A DNA stretch of 64,000 nt, taken from Bubalus kerabau (lineage: Eukaryota; Chordata; Mammalia; Artiodactyla; Bovidae). A model generated the notes under the pieces. That model saw nothing but the letters and a program-made list of their open reading frames with translations. It was not told the origin of the DNA and ran no database searches. The stretch lies in the NCBI RefSeq assembly GCF_029407905.1, contig NC_073630.1, forward strand, positions 41,627,001-41,691,000. Direction: 5' to 3'. Made by a program: the position numbers and the translations under genes. Positions 22,493-33,296 of this stretch are shown piece by piece (position 1 is the first letter of the stretch; each line of letters opens with the position of its first letter).

Positions 22493-24330
22493 GTGGTAGA
22501 GGCTAATGAGGAACTGTATTTTTTCAATTCTTAATCCTTTTTACCATTTGCAGACTTAGCCCTTTGTCCCTAAACTGTTTCCTAGTTTACTATTTAAATA
22601 TGAAGACTACTGGACAAAGTTATTTTCCTACATACACATCTTACATACAGCCATCAGAAATGAACTAATCAGTTTGAAATTAACAGAGAAAGATCTTAAA
22701 CTTGTTTTTCAATAAATGCTTTAGAGAAGACTCTAGGATACAACTGAATTTTAAAGGTGACTGAGGATGCAGGGTGGCTGTTATGATTAATAATATACTC
22801 AAGAATTTGGGGCAACGTGTACAAACCAGAAGTAAAAATCAATGTAAGTGGCTGGGCTGTCTAAAGAAGAAGTGAGCCAAACAGGAAAGAAGTCTGATGG
22901 ACTATGATCGACTAACTTGTATTTGATGAAAAAAGACACATGGGAGATACCACTGCTTTTTAAACTACAAAAATCAAAGTAGTTATTCCAAACAATGATT
23001 TAATATAGGCTGTAAGCTACGGTGAAGGGCAGTAAATCAGCTATGCAGCTACTGGCATAAACTAGACTCTCATCTGAACCTGCCCAAGTGTTTGACTTCA
23101 TCAGAAAAACAAAATTCAAAGGGATATTGTAAAGAAAATAGCAATAACTTAGTAATAGATTAAGGTAAAGAACAAAGAAAAACAAAGAAGCAAATATAAG
23201 CAAGCAGAATAGGACTGTTGCAAATGAGTGGGAAAACTATAAGAAGATACAGAAAAGTAAGTTGTAAGTTGTTTTCTAGAAAACATAAGAAGTCTCAAAA
23301 CAAATTTTTATTTAGCTTTAATTAAGAGCAAAGTAGCATTCTTCAAATACAAATATGGCATTATTTTGTTACCTTAATTAGTTTCCTAATGGCAGTAGTA
23401 GTTGGTCTGGGCCTATTCACATTGTCTTTCCTATATTCTGTGGTGAATAAAACACACAAAAACATACACACACAAAGAAGGAATATTAGCCAAAGGAAAA
23501 AGGAACTCTAAACCTTAATAACATATAATTGGAAAAACTGGAATAACCAAAAAGAAAGAAAAATTGTATATCCAAAAGTTTACATGCCTTTGTTGCTCCT
23601 GCCAAGACTGCATTGTGGTAGAAAAAATAAAGACCAGGATCAAAAGATAAGTCAGAGGAGCATGGAGAATACATAATAGCTACTTATGGTGACATAATAG
23701 GAACTTACCACAGTACCCACCCAAACAGGGAGAGGGGTACACACATGTAGCCAGCTAAGGGAAGTAGCATGGACAGGAAGAGACAGCAAGCCCACAGAGA
23801 AAGGAGGATATGTACGGTATGCTCACACCGACACACAGCCTGTTTCTAACATCTGCAAATACATAAAATTCATATATTGTTTGAACCCAAGGATGGCAGA
23901 ACTTCCAGGTATACAATTGAAGAGTATACAGAATTTCAAATTTTACATGCAAAATTCACAGTAAGCCTATTTTACAGAGAAATTTGGATATGTGTCTTTA
24001 CCACCCAACTACTCATGATCATCACAGATTCCACTTGCCTGATACATATTAGATAGTGGTATAATTCACATCTTTTTTAATGAATAAAATAAATGCTATT
24101 TGAAACAATAGTTTTAGGGTCTAAGTTTTTGGGTAGTTGACCCATTCATACCAGTTCTCATCAAATCCAGATTTCTACATAAATCTTCTCTTCTGGGATT
24201 TACACAGCAATAGTGACAAGATGAAGCAGATGTTAGCAGAAAAACAAAGGAGTAGGAGAAAAAGAAGCACCCAGAAAGAAGTGTCAAGCTGATTATGTAG
24301 AACTATATTTCCCTGGACTATCCCATCTTT
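22493..24330. other. Unassigned intronic sequence
   Basis: No repeat, RNA or coding signal was recognised. Short frames at 23000-23203, 23486-23674 and 23755-23952 on the minus strand have no known motif or codon signal. Confidence 0.35.
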
Positions 24331-24522
24331 GAGGCTTCCCTGGTGGCTCAGACGGTAAAGCGTCTGCCTGCAATGGGGGAGCCCCGAGTTTAATTCCTGG
24401 GTCAGGAAGATCTCCTGGAGAAGGAAATGGCAATCCACTCCAGCACTCTTGCCTGGAAAATCCCATGGACGGAGGAGCCTGATAGGCTACAGTCCTTGGG
24501 GGTCGCAAAGAGTCGGACACAT
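24331..24522 (+). mobile_element. Bov-tA SINE
   Basis: GAGGCTTCCCTGGTGGCTCAG begins it and GGGGTCGCAAAGAGTCGGAC ends it. Confidence 0.93.
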
Positions 24523-25069
24523 TATGTGTTATAGCTCTATGAAGTGCTCTGTAACTTCTTCAGAGGTTAAAAGTAGAGGAAGATAATATTTTCTGACCCT
24601 GATTATGGTTGTGAGCAGGTAGTTTGGAAGAAAGTTTACTCTGCTAACACTTGCTGAGTGCAGAGCTCAAAGACAGTGACATGGTTAACAGGAAGAATAC
24701 AGAGAGTAGGTAACAACAAAGAGTTCAAGATGATCTAGTACGGTACACGCTTTTTTAAATGAATTTAAACTAATTTCTTATATTCAGTTACTACGAAGCC
24801 AAAATATCCCTTAGAATGTAGAATGGCATGAAATGTCTTTTGCTCTCCTTCCATATAAAAAGCAAAGACCAAGCCAAGTGACTATACTGTGATTCTTAAA
24901 CTCCATGACTATGGCTCAAGAATATCCTGGAATATAGATCTTTTAAGCCCTTACTATCGTCTTCTTTAACATGACTCAGGATCTTTTCATTGTTCATTGG
25001 CATTCCCGCCAGAAACAATCTATTGGCAAAAACTCAAAGCTGCTAATAACCTGTATAATTCAATAACAA

Positions 25070-25260
25070 TAATAGGCAGTTTAAGGCATGCTTTCTTTGG
25101 CAGACATATTAACAGATATCAACACAATTAATTTTCAAACAACTTTTATTATCTTCAATTTATAGGTAAGGGACTGACGTACAGAGAGATTGAGTAACTT
25201 GTAGGTGGTAACTGGTAGGTGGTTAACAGTTAGAATTCAAACACAAGATAGTCTAGTTCC
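25070..25260 (-). mobile_element. MIR SINE, diverged
   Basis: TATTATCTTCAATTTATAGGTAAGG, CAGAGAGATTGAGTAACTTG and AGAATTCAAACACAAG follow the reverse MIR order. Confidence 0.5.
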
Positions 25261-25427
25261 AAGATCCATATTCCCATTTGCTATATTGCAGTATTCAAAC
25301 AAAAGACATGGGGAATAAAAGATTTGGGGAAAGCTATCAGTTTGGTTAGTATCACTTATTCAACAGAAGTGAATAAGTGTGGTATTCAGGTAATCTAGAC
25401 TTTGCTGGAGTCACTCATTATAAAACT

Positions 25428-25640
25428 GCGCTGTCCAATGTGGTAGCCATTTGCTGCAAGAGGCTACTAAGCATCTGAAATGTAGCCAGTCCAACTTGAG
25501 ATATAATAACTGATTTCAAAGACTTAATATTTTAAAAAGAATGTAAACTAATTCAACAGTTTTATATGGGTTAATTTTAAATATTTTTAATATACTGGGC
25601 TAAATCAAACATGCCTTTTAAATGTGGCTGCTAGAAAACT
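25428..25640 (+). mobile_element. hAT-type MITE
   Basis: GCGCTGTCCAATGTGGTAGCC, CTGAAATGTAGCCAGTCCAA and TTTTAAATGTGGCTGCTAGAAAA match a common mammalian hAT-like element. A second copy of the same family lies at 46441-46735 in the opposite orientation. Confidence 0.65.
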
Positions 25641-25739
25641 ATTTCTACTGGGACAATGATGCTATGTTGGAAATATGCTGGAGTTTATAGAATAATTCTA
25701 ATCAAATCTTCATTGTTTTACTGTTGTAACCTTAAGGAA

Positions 25740-27005
25740 ATCAATTACACTGATGATTAACTTCTGTATCATAAAATAGGGCTTAACAACAGTCCTGACA
25801 CCTCCTGTTCACATTTTCGTATCTAAATCTATTTTCCACTAAAAAGAATCTAAGACTCCTTGGAAAAATGGCTGATGTCAGGGCTGGGACAGGTAAAATC
25901 CAAGATAAACCTGGAATATTTTGTTTGGGAAGAAAGAAGTGCTCAAAAATAATCACTGGGCAGGGAGGGATTGGGGAAACACATGGTTTGTCAAAAAAAC
26001 ACTGGAACCAGCTTGATGAGGCTCCCACTGGCCAAACCTAGGACAACCTGGAAATCAAAATAATGACAGCAATGGATTTAGCCACTGAATAAAGTTAAGA
26101 ATCAATGAGTTCATTCTAATGAAAATAACAAAATAAAGGAAGAGAGGAAAGACTGCTTTATGACAGAGTATCAACTACTAGCCACAGAACAAAAAGTCAT
26201 GAATGGATGTTAAAACTTGTGGGTAAGTTTTATGAGACTATGTAAATATCCTATTCTTCAAAGTATTGTCCCATCAATTACATATTAATTACAAAAGGAC
26301 AAACAGTAACTTTTAGGGAGAAATATGGAGAATACCACATCAACCAAACTTTCAAAGGTACCATCACCAACGTTGGAACAAACCAACATTATGAACCTTA
26401 ATATACAAGGTATTAAGAAGGACAGAAGATATTCCTGCCAAAACTGCATAACCAATCTAATCATGAGGAAACAACAGACAAATTCAAACTGAGGGACATT
26501 CGACAAAATAACTGTCCTGTACTTTTCAAAAATGTCAAGGTCAAGAAATACAGGAAAGGCTGAGGAAATGTTCCAGATTTAAAGAGACTAAAGAAATATG
26601 ACAACCAAATGCAATGTATGATCCTGGCTGGGGGGAAAAGCTATAAAATAAAATTGATAAAACATGAACATGAATTATGAATTCAGTAATAGTATTATTA
26701 AAGTATGTCAATGTTATATTACCTGGTTTTAATAACTATACTATGGTTAGGCAAGACAATGTCCTTGGTTTTAGGAAGTATAACTGAAGAATTTAGGGAT
26801 AAAGAGGCATCATGTCTCCAAATCACCTTTGAATGGTCCAGAAAAAAAAAGATATAGATAGATACAGGGCAAGAATGATAAAGCAAATACTGCAAAATGT
26901 AATACAATTGCTGAATGTGGGGAAGGATATAGAGGAGTCCCTTGTACTATTCTTCCAACTTTTCTTGTAAATTTGAGATTATATCAAAATTAAAAGTTAA
27001 AACAA
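25740..27005 (+). mobile_element. Old L1 (L1M-type) 3' UTR block with tail
   Basis: GAGGGACATTCGACAAAATAA, TTCAAAAATGTCAAGGTCAAG, AATGCAATGTATGATCCTGG and ACTATGGTTAGGCAAGACAATG follow a known L1M 3' UTR. It ends in an A-rich tail near 27000. The 5' limit is uncertain. Confidence 0.65.
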
Positions 27006-27189
27006 AAAACTTGCATTTCCCAGATCAAATATCCTAATAGACTATACAAGTCCTGATAAAGTTTAAAAATATATTAATGCGTTTCTTTTATCCTAGACTT
27101 TGCTTTAAATTTTATGACTTATCAGATATTAATTATGTATTTCATACAATCCAGGTCTATATCTGTTATCTCTCAATATCATGCTGAGT

Positions 27190-27346
27190 GAAGTGAATAG
27201 AAGTCGCTCGGTCGTGTCCAACTCTTTTCGATCCCGCAGACTGTAGCCTACCAGGCTCCACCGTCCATGGGATTCTCCAGGCAAGAATACTGGAGTGGGT
27301 TGCCATTTCCTTCTCCAGGGGATCTTCCCGACCCAGGGATCAAATA
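27190..27346 (-). mobile_element. Bov-tA SINE, head truncated
   Basis: TCGCTCGGTCGTGTCCAACTC to CTTCCCGACCCAGGGATCAA on the plus strand. The tRNA-like head is missing. Confidence 0.9.
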
Positions 27347-29499
27347 CTACTAATTATATCCAACAAGCACTCAAACATTTGTTAGATGAACCTTCTCGAA
27401 AGTTAGCACAGTACAGGATTGCAGGGAAAAAAAATCAAATTGTAAAAAGCACCACATTGTAAATAATGATATTGTGACACAGAGCTTACAGAACAACTCC
27501 TCAATTCTAAAAAAAAGAAATACTAGGATTAAATCACAGAGTAGCCATAAATCTAACATAAAGAGATGAGCTCCACAAATAGAGAAAGGTAAACGATATT
27601 TTCCATATCAAGAATTAAACATCTTAGCTAACTACAAGCAGTTGTGACAAGTAAAATGGACTTTTTGCCCATAAAATTAAAACATTAATATGTTATTTAA
27701 AAAATGAAAAAGATTAAAGATTTAGGCTAAGAACTGAGATTTTAAAATTTCACTATTAATTCAATACTAATTTGCTGTACAGCCTTGAAACACTGCTTAC
27801 AATTTTCATACCTCATTTTAAAAAAAGACTTGTAGATCATTTTCTTCCCCAAAGGCAGACAAAATATTTTATAAAATGTCAATAAGAGCACTAAATATTC
27901 AATATGGAAGTACACATATTCACACACATACACACAGGCACAGTAAAAAGAATACAGTTTCTTTGCAAACATGTTTACAAATAGCAAAACGCAGTTACAA
28001 ATACATTCAATCTCAATTCATACTATGAATAGGTGCTTCACACAGAGACTACTGAAAAAATCCAATCAACCAGTGTTTACCCTGCTTAAGAGTTTTATTG
28101 TTTATAAGTAGGAGGTGGATCTTCCTAGGTCTCCTGAGTAGGACTGGGATGTGGGAAGTAATTCTCAAATATAGTTAGGGCTTAGTGGGGGGAAAAAAAT
28201 TCCTTTCAAAGATCGTACAAGTGAATATAGTGACTGCATATTAAACACACACCATTAACTCAATTTTCAACGTCTTCTAATGCTACTAGAGTATCCAAGT
28301 AGGTAAGACAGAAAGATATCCTGTTTCCCTTTTCCATCAAATCCAATTAATTTTGCGTTTAACAAAAATTCGACTATTTTTCAAAAACATATTTTTGTGA
28401 GACAAAGTGATACTTAATGCAACTAAACAAGCAAGATGAGAAAAAACAAAAAGCCAAAGTATTCTAAAATATAAAAATTGTCCAAATACATCGTCAAATA
28501 ACTGTGTGCCTCGGCAAAACTTAACACAGTATCTCGAGCCAGTATTACAATGCTATCATCCTGCCTGACTCTAACTGAACAACTCAATAGTTTTCAAACA
28601 GGTTGTCAGTGGAAGAGATCTTTACATAAGCAATTATAAAAACAGGGTCCATTTTGTATTCGGGAGTCATTAGCAACACTTCGCTTAAAATTTTACATAA
28701 AAATGCGATGAGGTTCTTTTTCACATTTTTTAAAGCAAAATCACTTATGACTACTTGACTAAAGCTATTTCCTAGAACGTTTCCTTAGATAACAACAAAA
28801 CATATGAAGGGTAAAACTGTGACTTGCTTAAACATAAACGTCCCTAATGAGAGCAACCTTCCTTCTCGTATGTTTTCCTATACCCACCGTACTCTGCAGT
28901 GCACATTTCTGAGTTAAGTTGTACTAGTTTCTTACCACGATCTCCTTTCCACTACTGAAAAAAAGAAAGATCTTCAAGCGCTAACTAAACAAATCTGAGG
29001 GGAGTGGGGGGAGGGAAAGGGGTGCGAGGTGGCGCAAGAACAGATGGAAACAAGGTAGTTGTTTTCTTAGGGCACTAAGGTTTCTTACTCAACTCCCAAA
29101 GCCAAGGTTTAATCGCCAGTTGAGCAAGCTGCTTGCCACTATCCACTCCTTATACAATGCAACCTTCCCTTCACCTCTTCTCATACTCTCCTACCCATCA
29201 ACCCTTGCCAAAACAAACACAACACACCCCATCCCACAACCCGCGTTATCCCCTCAGTGCCCACTCAACCAACCTGCTGGATAACAGCTCCACGTACACG
29301 TCTCACTCAGACAAAAAAGCCACGGCGGCAAGGCGGCGAGATCCCACCACCTCACGCCACCCCCGAGGAACCCGCAGAATGACAGTCCGCAGCCCAGAAG
29401 TTTGAAGCAAAATGATTCCCACCCAACCAAAAGGGAAGACGAAATTGCAGAAGGGGATGCGAGGTGGGGAGAGCGATGTGCATGTCTGTGCGGGGAAGG
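27347..29499. other. Repeat-poor stretch next to the LCORL promoter
   Basis: About 2.1 kb of AT-rich sequence holds no repeat family I can name, in contrast to the rest of the intron. It lies just inside intron 1 of LCORL, so it may contain regulatory sequence. No coding signal was found. Confidence 0.4.
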
Positions 29500-30310
29500 G
29501 TCCATCACATGACAGTAAAAGAGGACCCGAGTCGTCCGGGCGTCCGTGAGGAGAAGGGCGCGGGGGGGGGGGGGTGCCGTCGCCATGGCAACACCCCCTC
29601 TCAGTCCAGACTTCCAAAGAGGGAGGAAGAACTTCAAATCCCAACCGTCAGCGCTCGAGCGGCTCCTTCTTAAAGGGGTACACACCGCGCCGCCACCGCC
29701 GAGCACGAGAGGGCAGAGTTGGGCGCCCCCGCCCCTCGGGCGACGCCCCCGCCGCCCCTCGCCCCCAGCGGGCCCACCCTAGGCACCAGCCCCGCGAGCG
29801 CCCTAGGGTCGCTCAGGTCCTCGTCCCCGGAGCCCGGCCGCGTCCACCCGCCCGCCCGGCCCACGGCGGCAGAAGGGGGTGTGTGTGCGCCCGGCGGGGG
29901 CGCGGACCTGCCCGCCTTCCTCCCGTCAGCTCTGCCCGCCGGCTCCCCTCAGCCCGGGCGCCGACACGCCGGCCCGCTTCCTCCCTATTGACAGGGCTGA
30001 CGATGAGCGGCGAGGGGCGCCGACGAGTTTCGGGGAGAGCGCAAGCGAGCCGTTTCCTCGGGGGCTCGGCGAGCGGGTCCGAACTAACAGTTCCAGGGGA
30101 GCCCAAGAGCTAAGGAGAATGAGCGCGGACCGCGCCGGGCGAGGAGCCGCCAGACAAAAGGCGAGCGCCGGAGCCGCCGCGCCGCCGCCGCTCCCATCTC
30201 GCTCCCCCATTGAACTGACCCGAAAGGAAGATTCAACTAAACCGCTCAGCCACAAACTCCTCGGGCTGCGGCACTCGTCGCCGCGCGGAGCCGGGGCTCC
30301 GGCCCGTGTC

Positions 30311-30318
30311 TCTCTTAC
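30311..30318 (-). other. LCORL: LCORL exon 1 splice donor
   Basis: On the minus strand the exon ends CACTGTGTAG and the intron begins GTAAGAGA, a strong match to the GTRAGT donor. The exon ends after the first base of a glycine codon, which fits the GFESI continuation known for LCORL. Confidence 0.92.
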
Positions 30319-30466
30319 CTACACAGTGCATGAGGCGGTGGCGCCAAGAGTCGAGTTCCCGCCGGAATCCTCTCCTCTCCGCCGCGCACCGAGGGCTCCG
30401 GCACTGAGCGGCGGCGGCGGCAGCAGCGGCGGCGGCAGCGGCCATTCTCTCTCTTCCCTTGTCCAT
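30319..30466 (-). CDS. LCORL: LCORL coding exon 1 (amino-terminal 49 residues)
   Basis: LCORL is a nuclear DNA-binding transcription regulator related to LCOR. Family work links it to CtBP corepressors and, in its long isoform (PALI2), to Polycomb complex PRC2. It sits in the NCAPG-LCORL stature locus. This exon reads MDKGRERM, twelve alanines, QCRSPRCAAERRGF and RRELDSWRHRLMHCV, as I remember the mammalian LCORL start. The pipsqueak-type helix-turn-helix lies in later exons outside the window. Two in-frame ATGs occur, at 30466 and 30445. I chose the first because the MDKGRERM start is conserved; neither is excluded. The alanine tract uses only GCC and GCT. The exon ends in phase 1 at a GTAAGA donor, and the reading frame continuing into the intron is not coding. 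The exon is intact here. Confidence 0.95.
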
Positions 30467-30492
30467 CTGCGTCCCGCGTCACGCGCCCTCAT
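30319..30492 (-). promoter_or_regulatory. Upstream ORF overlapping the LCORL start
   Basis: An ATG at 30492-30490 lies 26 bases before the LCORL ATG and in another frame. Its frame stays open for 57 codons through the alanine-coding tract, where it reads mainly proline and leucine. It ends in TAG formed by the last three bases of exon 1 (30321-30319). If transcription starts upstream of 30492, ribosomes starting here would bypass the main start. Whether it is in the mRNA depends on the unmapped start site. Confidence 0.6.
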
Positions 30493-30570
30493 TTACATAC
30501 GAGCGGCGCAGGCACGAGGCAGGGGCGCGAGCCCTCGGCGCGAGCCCCGGAGCGCGCGCCCCCCGGAGGG
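30467..30570 (-). promoter_or_regulatory. LCORL: Probable LCORL 5' UTR and core promoter
   Basis: GC-rich sequence directly upstream of the LCORL ATG carries TATGTAAATGAG (octamer-like ATGTAAAT) and GCGTGACGCGG. No intron acceptor is needed here because the coding start is in exon 1. The true transcription start is not determinable by eye. Confidence 0.5.
30493..30498 (-). promoter_or_regulatory. Start-stop element ATGTAA ahead of LCORL
   Basis: On the minus strand an ATG is followed at once by TAA, 32 bases before the LCORL ATG. Such minimal upstream ORFs are known in other genes to stall or divert ribosomes. Its role depends on inclusion in the transcript. Confidence 0.55.
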
Positions 30571-30578
30571 GGGTTGAT

Positions 30579-30590
30579 TGACACGTGTCA
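30579..30590. promoter_or_regulatory. 12-bp palindrome with E-box core
   Basis: TGACACGTGTCA is a perfect palindrome containing CACGTG, the site type bound by USF, MYC/MAX and related factors. It also resembles a T-box half-site pair. It lies 113 bp upstream of the LCORL ATG. Confidence 0.6.
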
Positions 30591-31099
30591 CACTACCTTC
30601 CCTCTGCCCTTCCCTCCCCCTCCCATCGCTCCCTCTGGGAGAGGCGGGGAGGGAGCCTGAGGAGAAGGAAGCAACCTGCCGCTTCCGCTGACCCCGCCTC
30701 CCCATCTACTCCCCTCTCTCCCCTCCCCCCGGAGTTTACTCAAGCAAGCCATACTGCTCCCGCCGCCCGCGAAAACCCTGAGCAGCAGCGAGAGGCTCGG
30801 AGCTTGGCCAGGAACCGGCGCGCTAATGGAGCAGACTAGCAATGCCTTCCTTCTGCCTTCGCACCGCGACTCCGGACGCCCGGAGACTTCACTTCCCAGG
30901 CCCCTTTGCGCTGGGATTCCTAAGCGGAGATTGCCGTTTCGGCGCGATGCATGCCGGTATTTGGAGTCCAGTAGAGATGGGCACTTTACGGTCTTTGCAC
31001 ACTTGGGATAGCTGCCGGGCCTTAGATTTCTCAGTTCTGCGCTGCTTATGGGTTTAGCGCCCAGAACAATGCGCTGCGACTGTTGCAGGGTCTGACCCA

Positions 31100-31449
31100 A
31101 CCGCCTTAACTTCCTTAGGATCCATGATAGAAGGGCAGTGGAAGCCGCTAAAGTTGTGGGTCCCTTGAAGGTTCGGGCTGCTTTAAGTTTATGCTCTAAG
31201 TGCTGGAAACTTTTGGGGTCACTGTCATCTCGCTACTGTAGGGAAAGAAAAAGCCGGTGATTCAGCTGCATCCGAGATCTGCCAAATGTCCAAAGACAGC
31301 CCACAGTGACTTCAGTTTCCAGGGCAATGACATCTCAGAAAGCGAGAATATTTGTAAAATTAGGGAAAAGAAGTGGGACTTCACCGGAAATCGTTTACGG
31401 GGCAGAGGATTAGATGTGGCTGGGTTAAAACTCCAAAAGGAGAAACTTA
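31100..31449. other. 5' flank of LCORL, nothing assigned
   Basis: Transition from CpG island to ordinary flank. No divergent exon with a convincing donor was seen on the plus strand. Confidence 0.35.
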
Positions 31450-31575
31450 TGCTCGGCAAAATGTAAGCTCCTGGACAGCAACCCATTGAGTCTTGTGTTC
31501 CGTGTCATCTTTCACTTGCCTAATCCTGGTACAGTGCGCGGTACGGATTTAGCACTTAAACGTTTGGAATAAATT
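31450..31575 (+). mobile_element. L2 3' end
   Basis: TGTAAGCTCCTGGACAGCAA, GAGTCTTGTGTTCCGTGTCA and GGTACAGTGCGCGGTACGGA, then TTGGAATAAAT, follow the L2 terminus. Confidence 0.55.
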
Positions 31576-32188
31576 CTGCGCTGCTCTAGAGAAAATATTT
31601 CTTCACACACAGAGAAAGCTTTTAATTAAATATGAACTCCAATGACAGTTTTTACTTTTGCTCCACAGTGATTGTGCATGTGTTTCTGTATATGTGCAAG
31701 GTGCTGAACCGAAACCAAGACCCCAAAGTTTGCTGAGAAGTACTGTGTATTCCTGGGAATTTATGCATAAGTCTGTGGAAAACACGTTTTAATTCTTATT
31801 GGAAACGCCTGTGAATTCTGAATTCGGTTCTACCCTCCCTATTTTGTGGGTTATCCTTCCTTATCTACCTCTCTTCCCACCCTTGCCCCCAGGAGAAAGT
31901 AGTCCTGCTCATCACTTCTTCCTCAGTAGTGAAAGATGCAGTTTTGAATTTTCAAAAATTAAAAAAAAAAAAAAAAAGTGAAATTCAGAATCTCATAATC
32001 ATCTTTTTTAGAATGAACACAATTGAAGAAGCAAGTGAAATCAGGAATGAAGATGTTTTGGAGTCATCAGTGGATGGTTTCAGTTATGGATTCTACTGGA
32101 ACTGTAATCGCCAAAATTATCAACCTCTGTAGCTTTCCTGATCTCTTTCACAGTACTCGACATTGGTTAGGATAGCCTAGGTTGCTAG
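31576..32188. other. Unassigned flank with a poly(A) tract
   Basis: Only the A17 run at 31961-31977 stands out. Confidence 0.35.
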
Positions 32189-32405
32189 GGCTTCCCTGGT
32201 GGCTCAGCGGTAAAGAATCTGCGTACAATGCAGGAGACCCAGGTTCAATCCCTTCTGGGTCAGGAAGATCCTATGGAGGAGGGCATGGCAACCCACTCTA
32301 ATACTCTTGCCTAGAGAATCCCAAGGGCAGAGGAACCTGGTAAGGCTGCAGTCCTTAGGGTCTCACAGAGTCAGACAAGACTGAAGCGACTAAGCAGTAG
32401 CAGCA
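32189..32405 (+). mobile_element. Bov-tA SINE
   Basis: GGGCTTCCCTGGTGGCTCAG to GACTGAAGCGACTAAGCAG. The 3' end resembles BOV-A2 tails (AGCAGTAGCAGCAA). Confidence 0.92.
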
Positions 32406-33027
32406 AGTTACTGATGCAGTAACAAAGGATCCAGAAGTTTTAGTGGCTTAAAAATAACAACAAAACAGTTATTTCCTGTCCATTTGTATGTTCATTTCTG
32501 GTAGAAGGAAGGGAGGGGGTGGGAGAACATCACTCCATGAGATTGTCACCAAGCAACCAGTTGGCTTAAGGAGGCTCCAACCAATCTCTGGAGCTTCCCC
32601 ACTTGCATGATAGGCTGAAGGAAGATGAAAGTCAAACAGGCTGTTTCTAAAAGTGATCGAAGTAAATTTCACTCATATTTCATTGACAAAAGCAAATTAT
32701 GTGGGCATGCTACCTTGAAGGAAGCAGGAAAGTGTAATTCTATCATTTGCCCAGAAGGAAAATTAACCAAAATTTACTAGTGAACAGTACCAATGATTAC
32801 TGCAATCCATCCTTCTAATCACCAATTTACATGTCACTCTCCTTATGCTGCAAAATATATTCATTCCTATCACAAGTGAAACTCCAAAAATTCTATTCAG
32901 TACTGGCATTAATCTCAAAGTCCAGCATCTCTGGGTGATGCTTGGTACTTCCTGTATTAGAACAGGAAAAAAAATATGTCTCTTGTTATAGAGACCTGAA
33001 ATGACAAAGTATCTATCTTCTCTGCTT

Positions 33028-33028
<1 letters not shown>
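32406..33028. other. Unassigned flank
   Basis: No repeat family or coding signal recognised. Confidence 0.35.

Positions 33029-33062
<34 letters not shown>
33029..33062 (+). repeat. (CA)n microsatellite with CG start
   Basis: CGCGCG followed by about 14 CA units. It is probably polymorphic. Confidence 0.95.
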
Positions 33063-33065
<3 letters not shown>

Positions 33066-33296
33066 GCACTTAACATACAGTGGTGGGACAGGAACATAAT
33101 AACTGTTTAAAAAGGGGACAAATGAGTGGCATGCATGAATAGTATTAGCAAAATATTTTACCACAGCTAACATGGATTGCCTACTTCCCAGCCTCTAACA
33201 ACAGTTTCCTCGCCACTACTCACTGAGCTTTTAAGTCATAGAATATATTTTAGATTTTCTATCATAACTATACTTCCTTCTGGGCACCAAATTCTA

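Larger units (their letters stand above)
1..30318 (-). other. LCORL: LCORL intron 1 (3' end lies outside the window)
   Basis: This is inferred from the splice donor at 30318 on the minus strand. I looked for the next exon, which in mammals continues the HCV end with GFESILEG, and saw no frame encoding it. The intron therefore appears to continue beyond position 1. In the window it is filled with BovB, SINE, L1, L2, MIR and hAT repeats. The last 2 kb before the promoter island is the part with fewest repeats. Alternative first exons cannot be excluded by eye. Confidence 0.8.
29500..31100. promoter_or_regulatory. LCORL: CpG island containing the LCORL promoter
   Basis: Base composition switches abruptly from AT-rich to GC-rich with very frequent CG dinucleotides, densest at about 29670-30570. 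The island covers LCORL exon 1 and its 5' flank, which is the usual arrangement for a broadly expressed gene. Visible elements include GC boxes (for example CCCCGCCCC-like text near 29730 and ACCCCGCCTCCC near 30690), a 12-bp palindrome with a CACGTG core at 30579-30590 and a TGACGCG half-CRE-like site at about 30475. No clear TATA box was seen. Edges were judged by eye. The long frames of 179 and 232 codons on the plus strand reflect GC content and have no known domain. Confidence 0.85.

Noticed and set aside
1..30318. LCORL exon 2 inside the window
   Set aside because: No frame on the minus strand encodes the expected GFESILEG continuation.
29574..30577. Plus-strand frames of 179 and 232 codons across the CpG island
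   Set aside because: They lie antisense to LCORL exon 1, are rich in Arg, Pro, Ala and Gly as expected from GC content, and show no domain or splice context.
30588..31100. Minus-strand 170-codon frame upstream of LCORL
   Set aside because: It is open through GC-rich sequence with no recognisable motif; it could lie in upstream flank and has no supporting splice signal.
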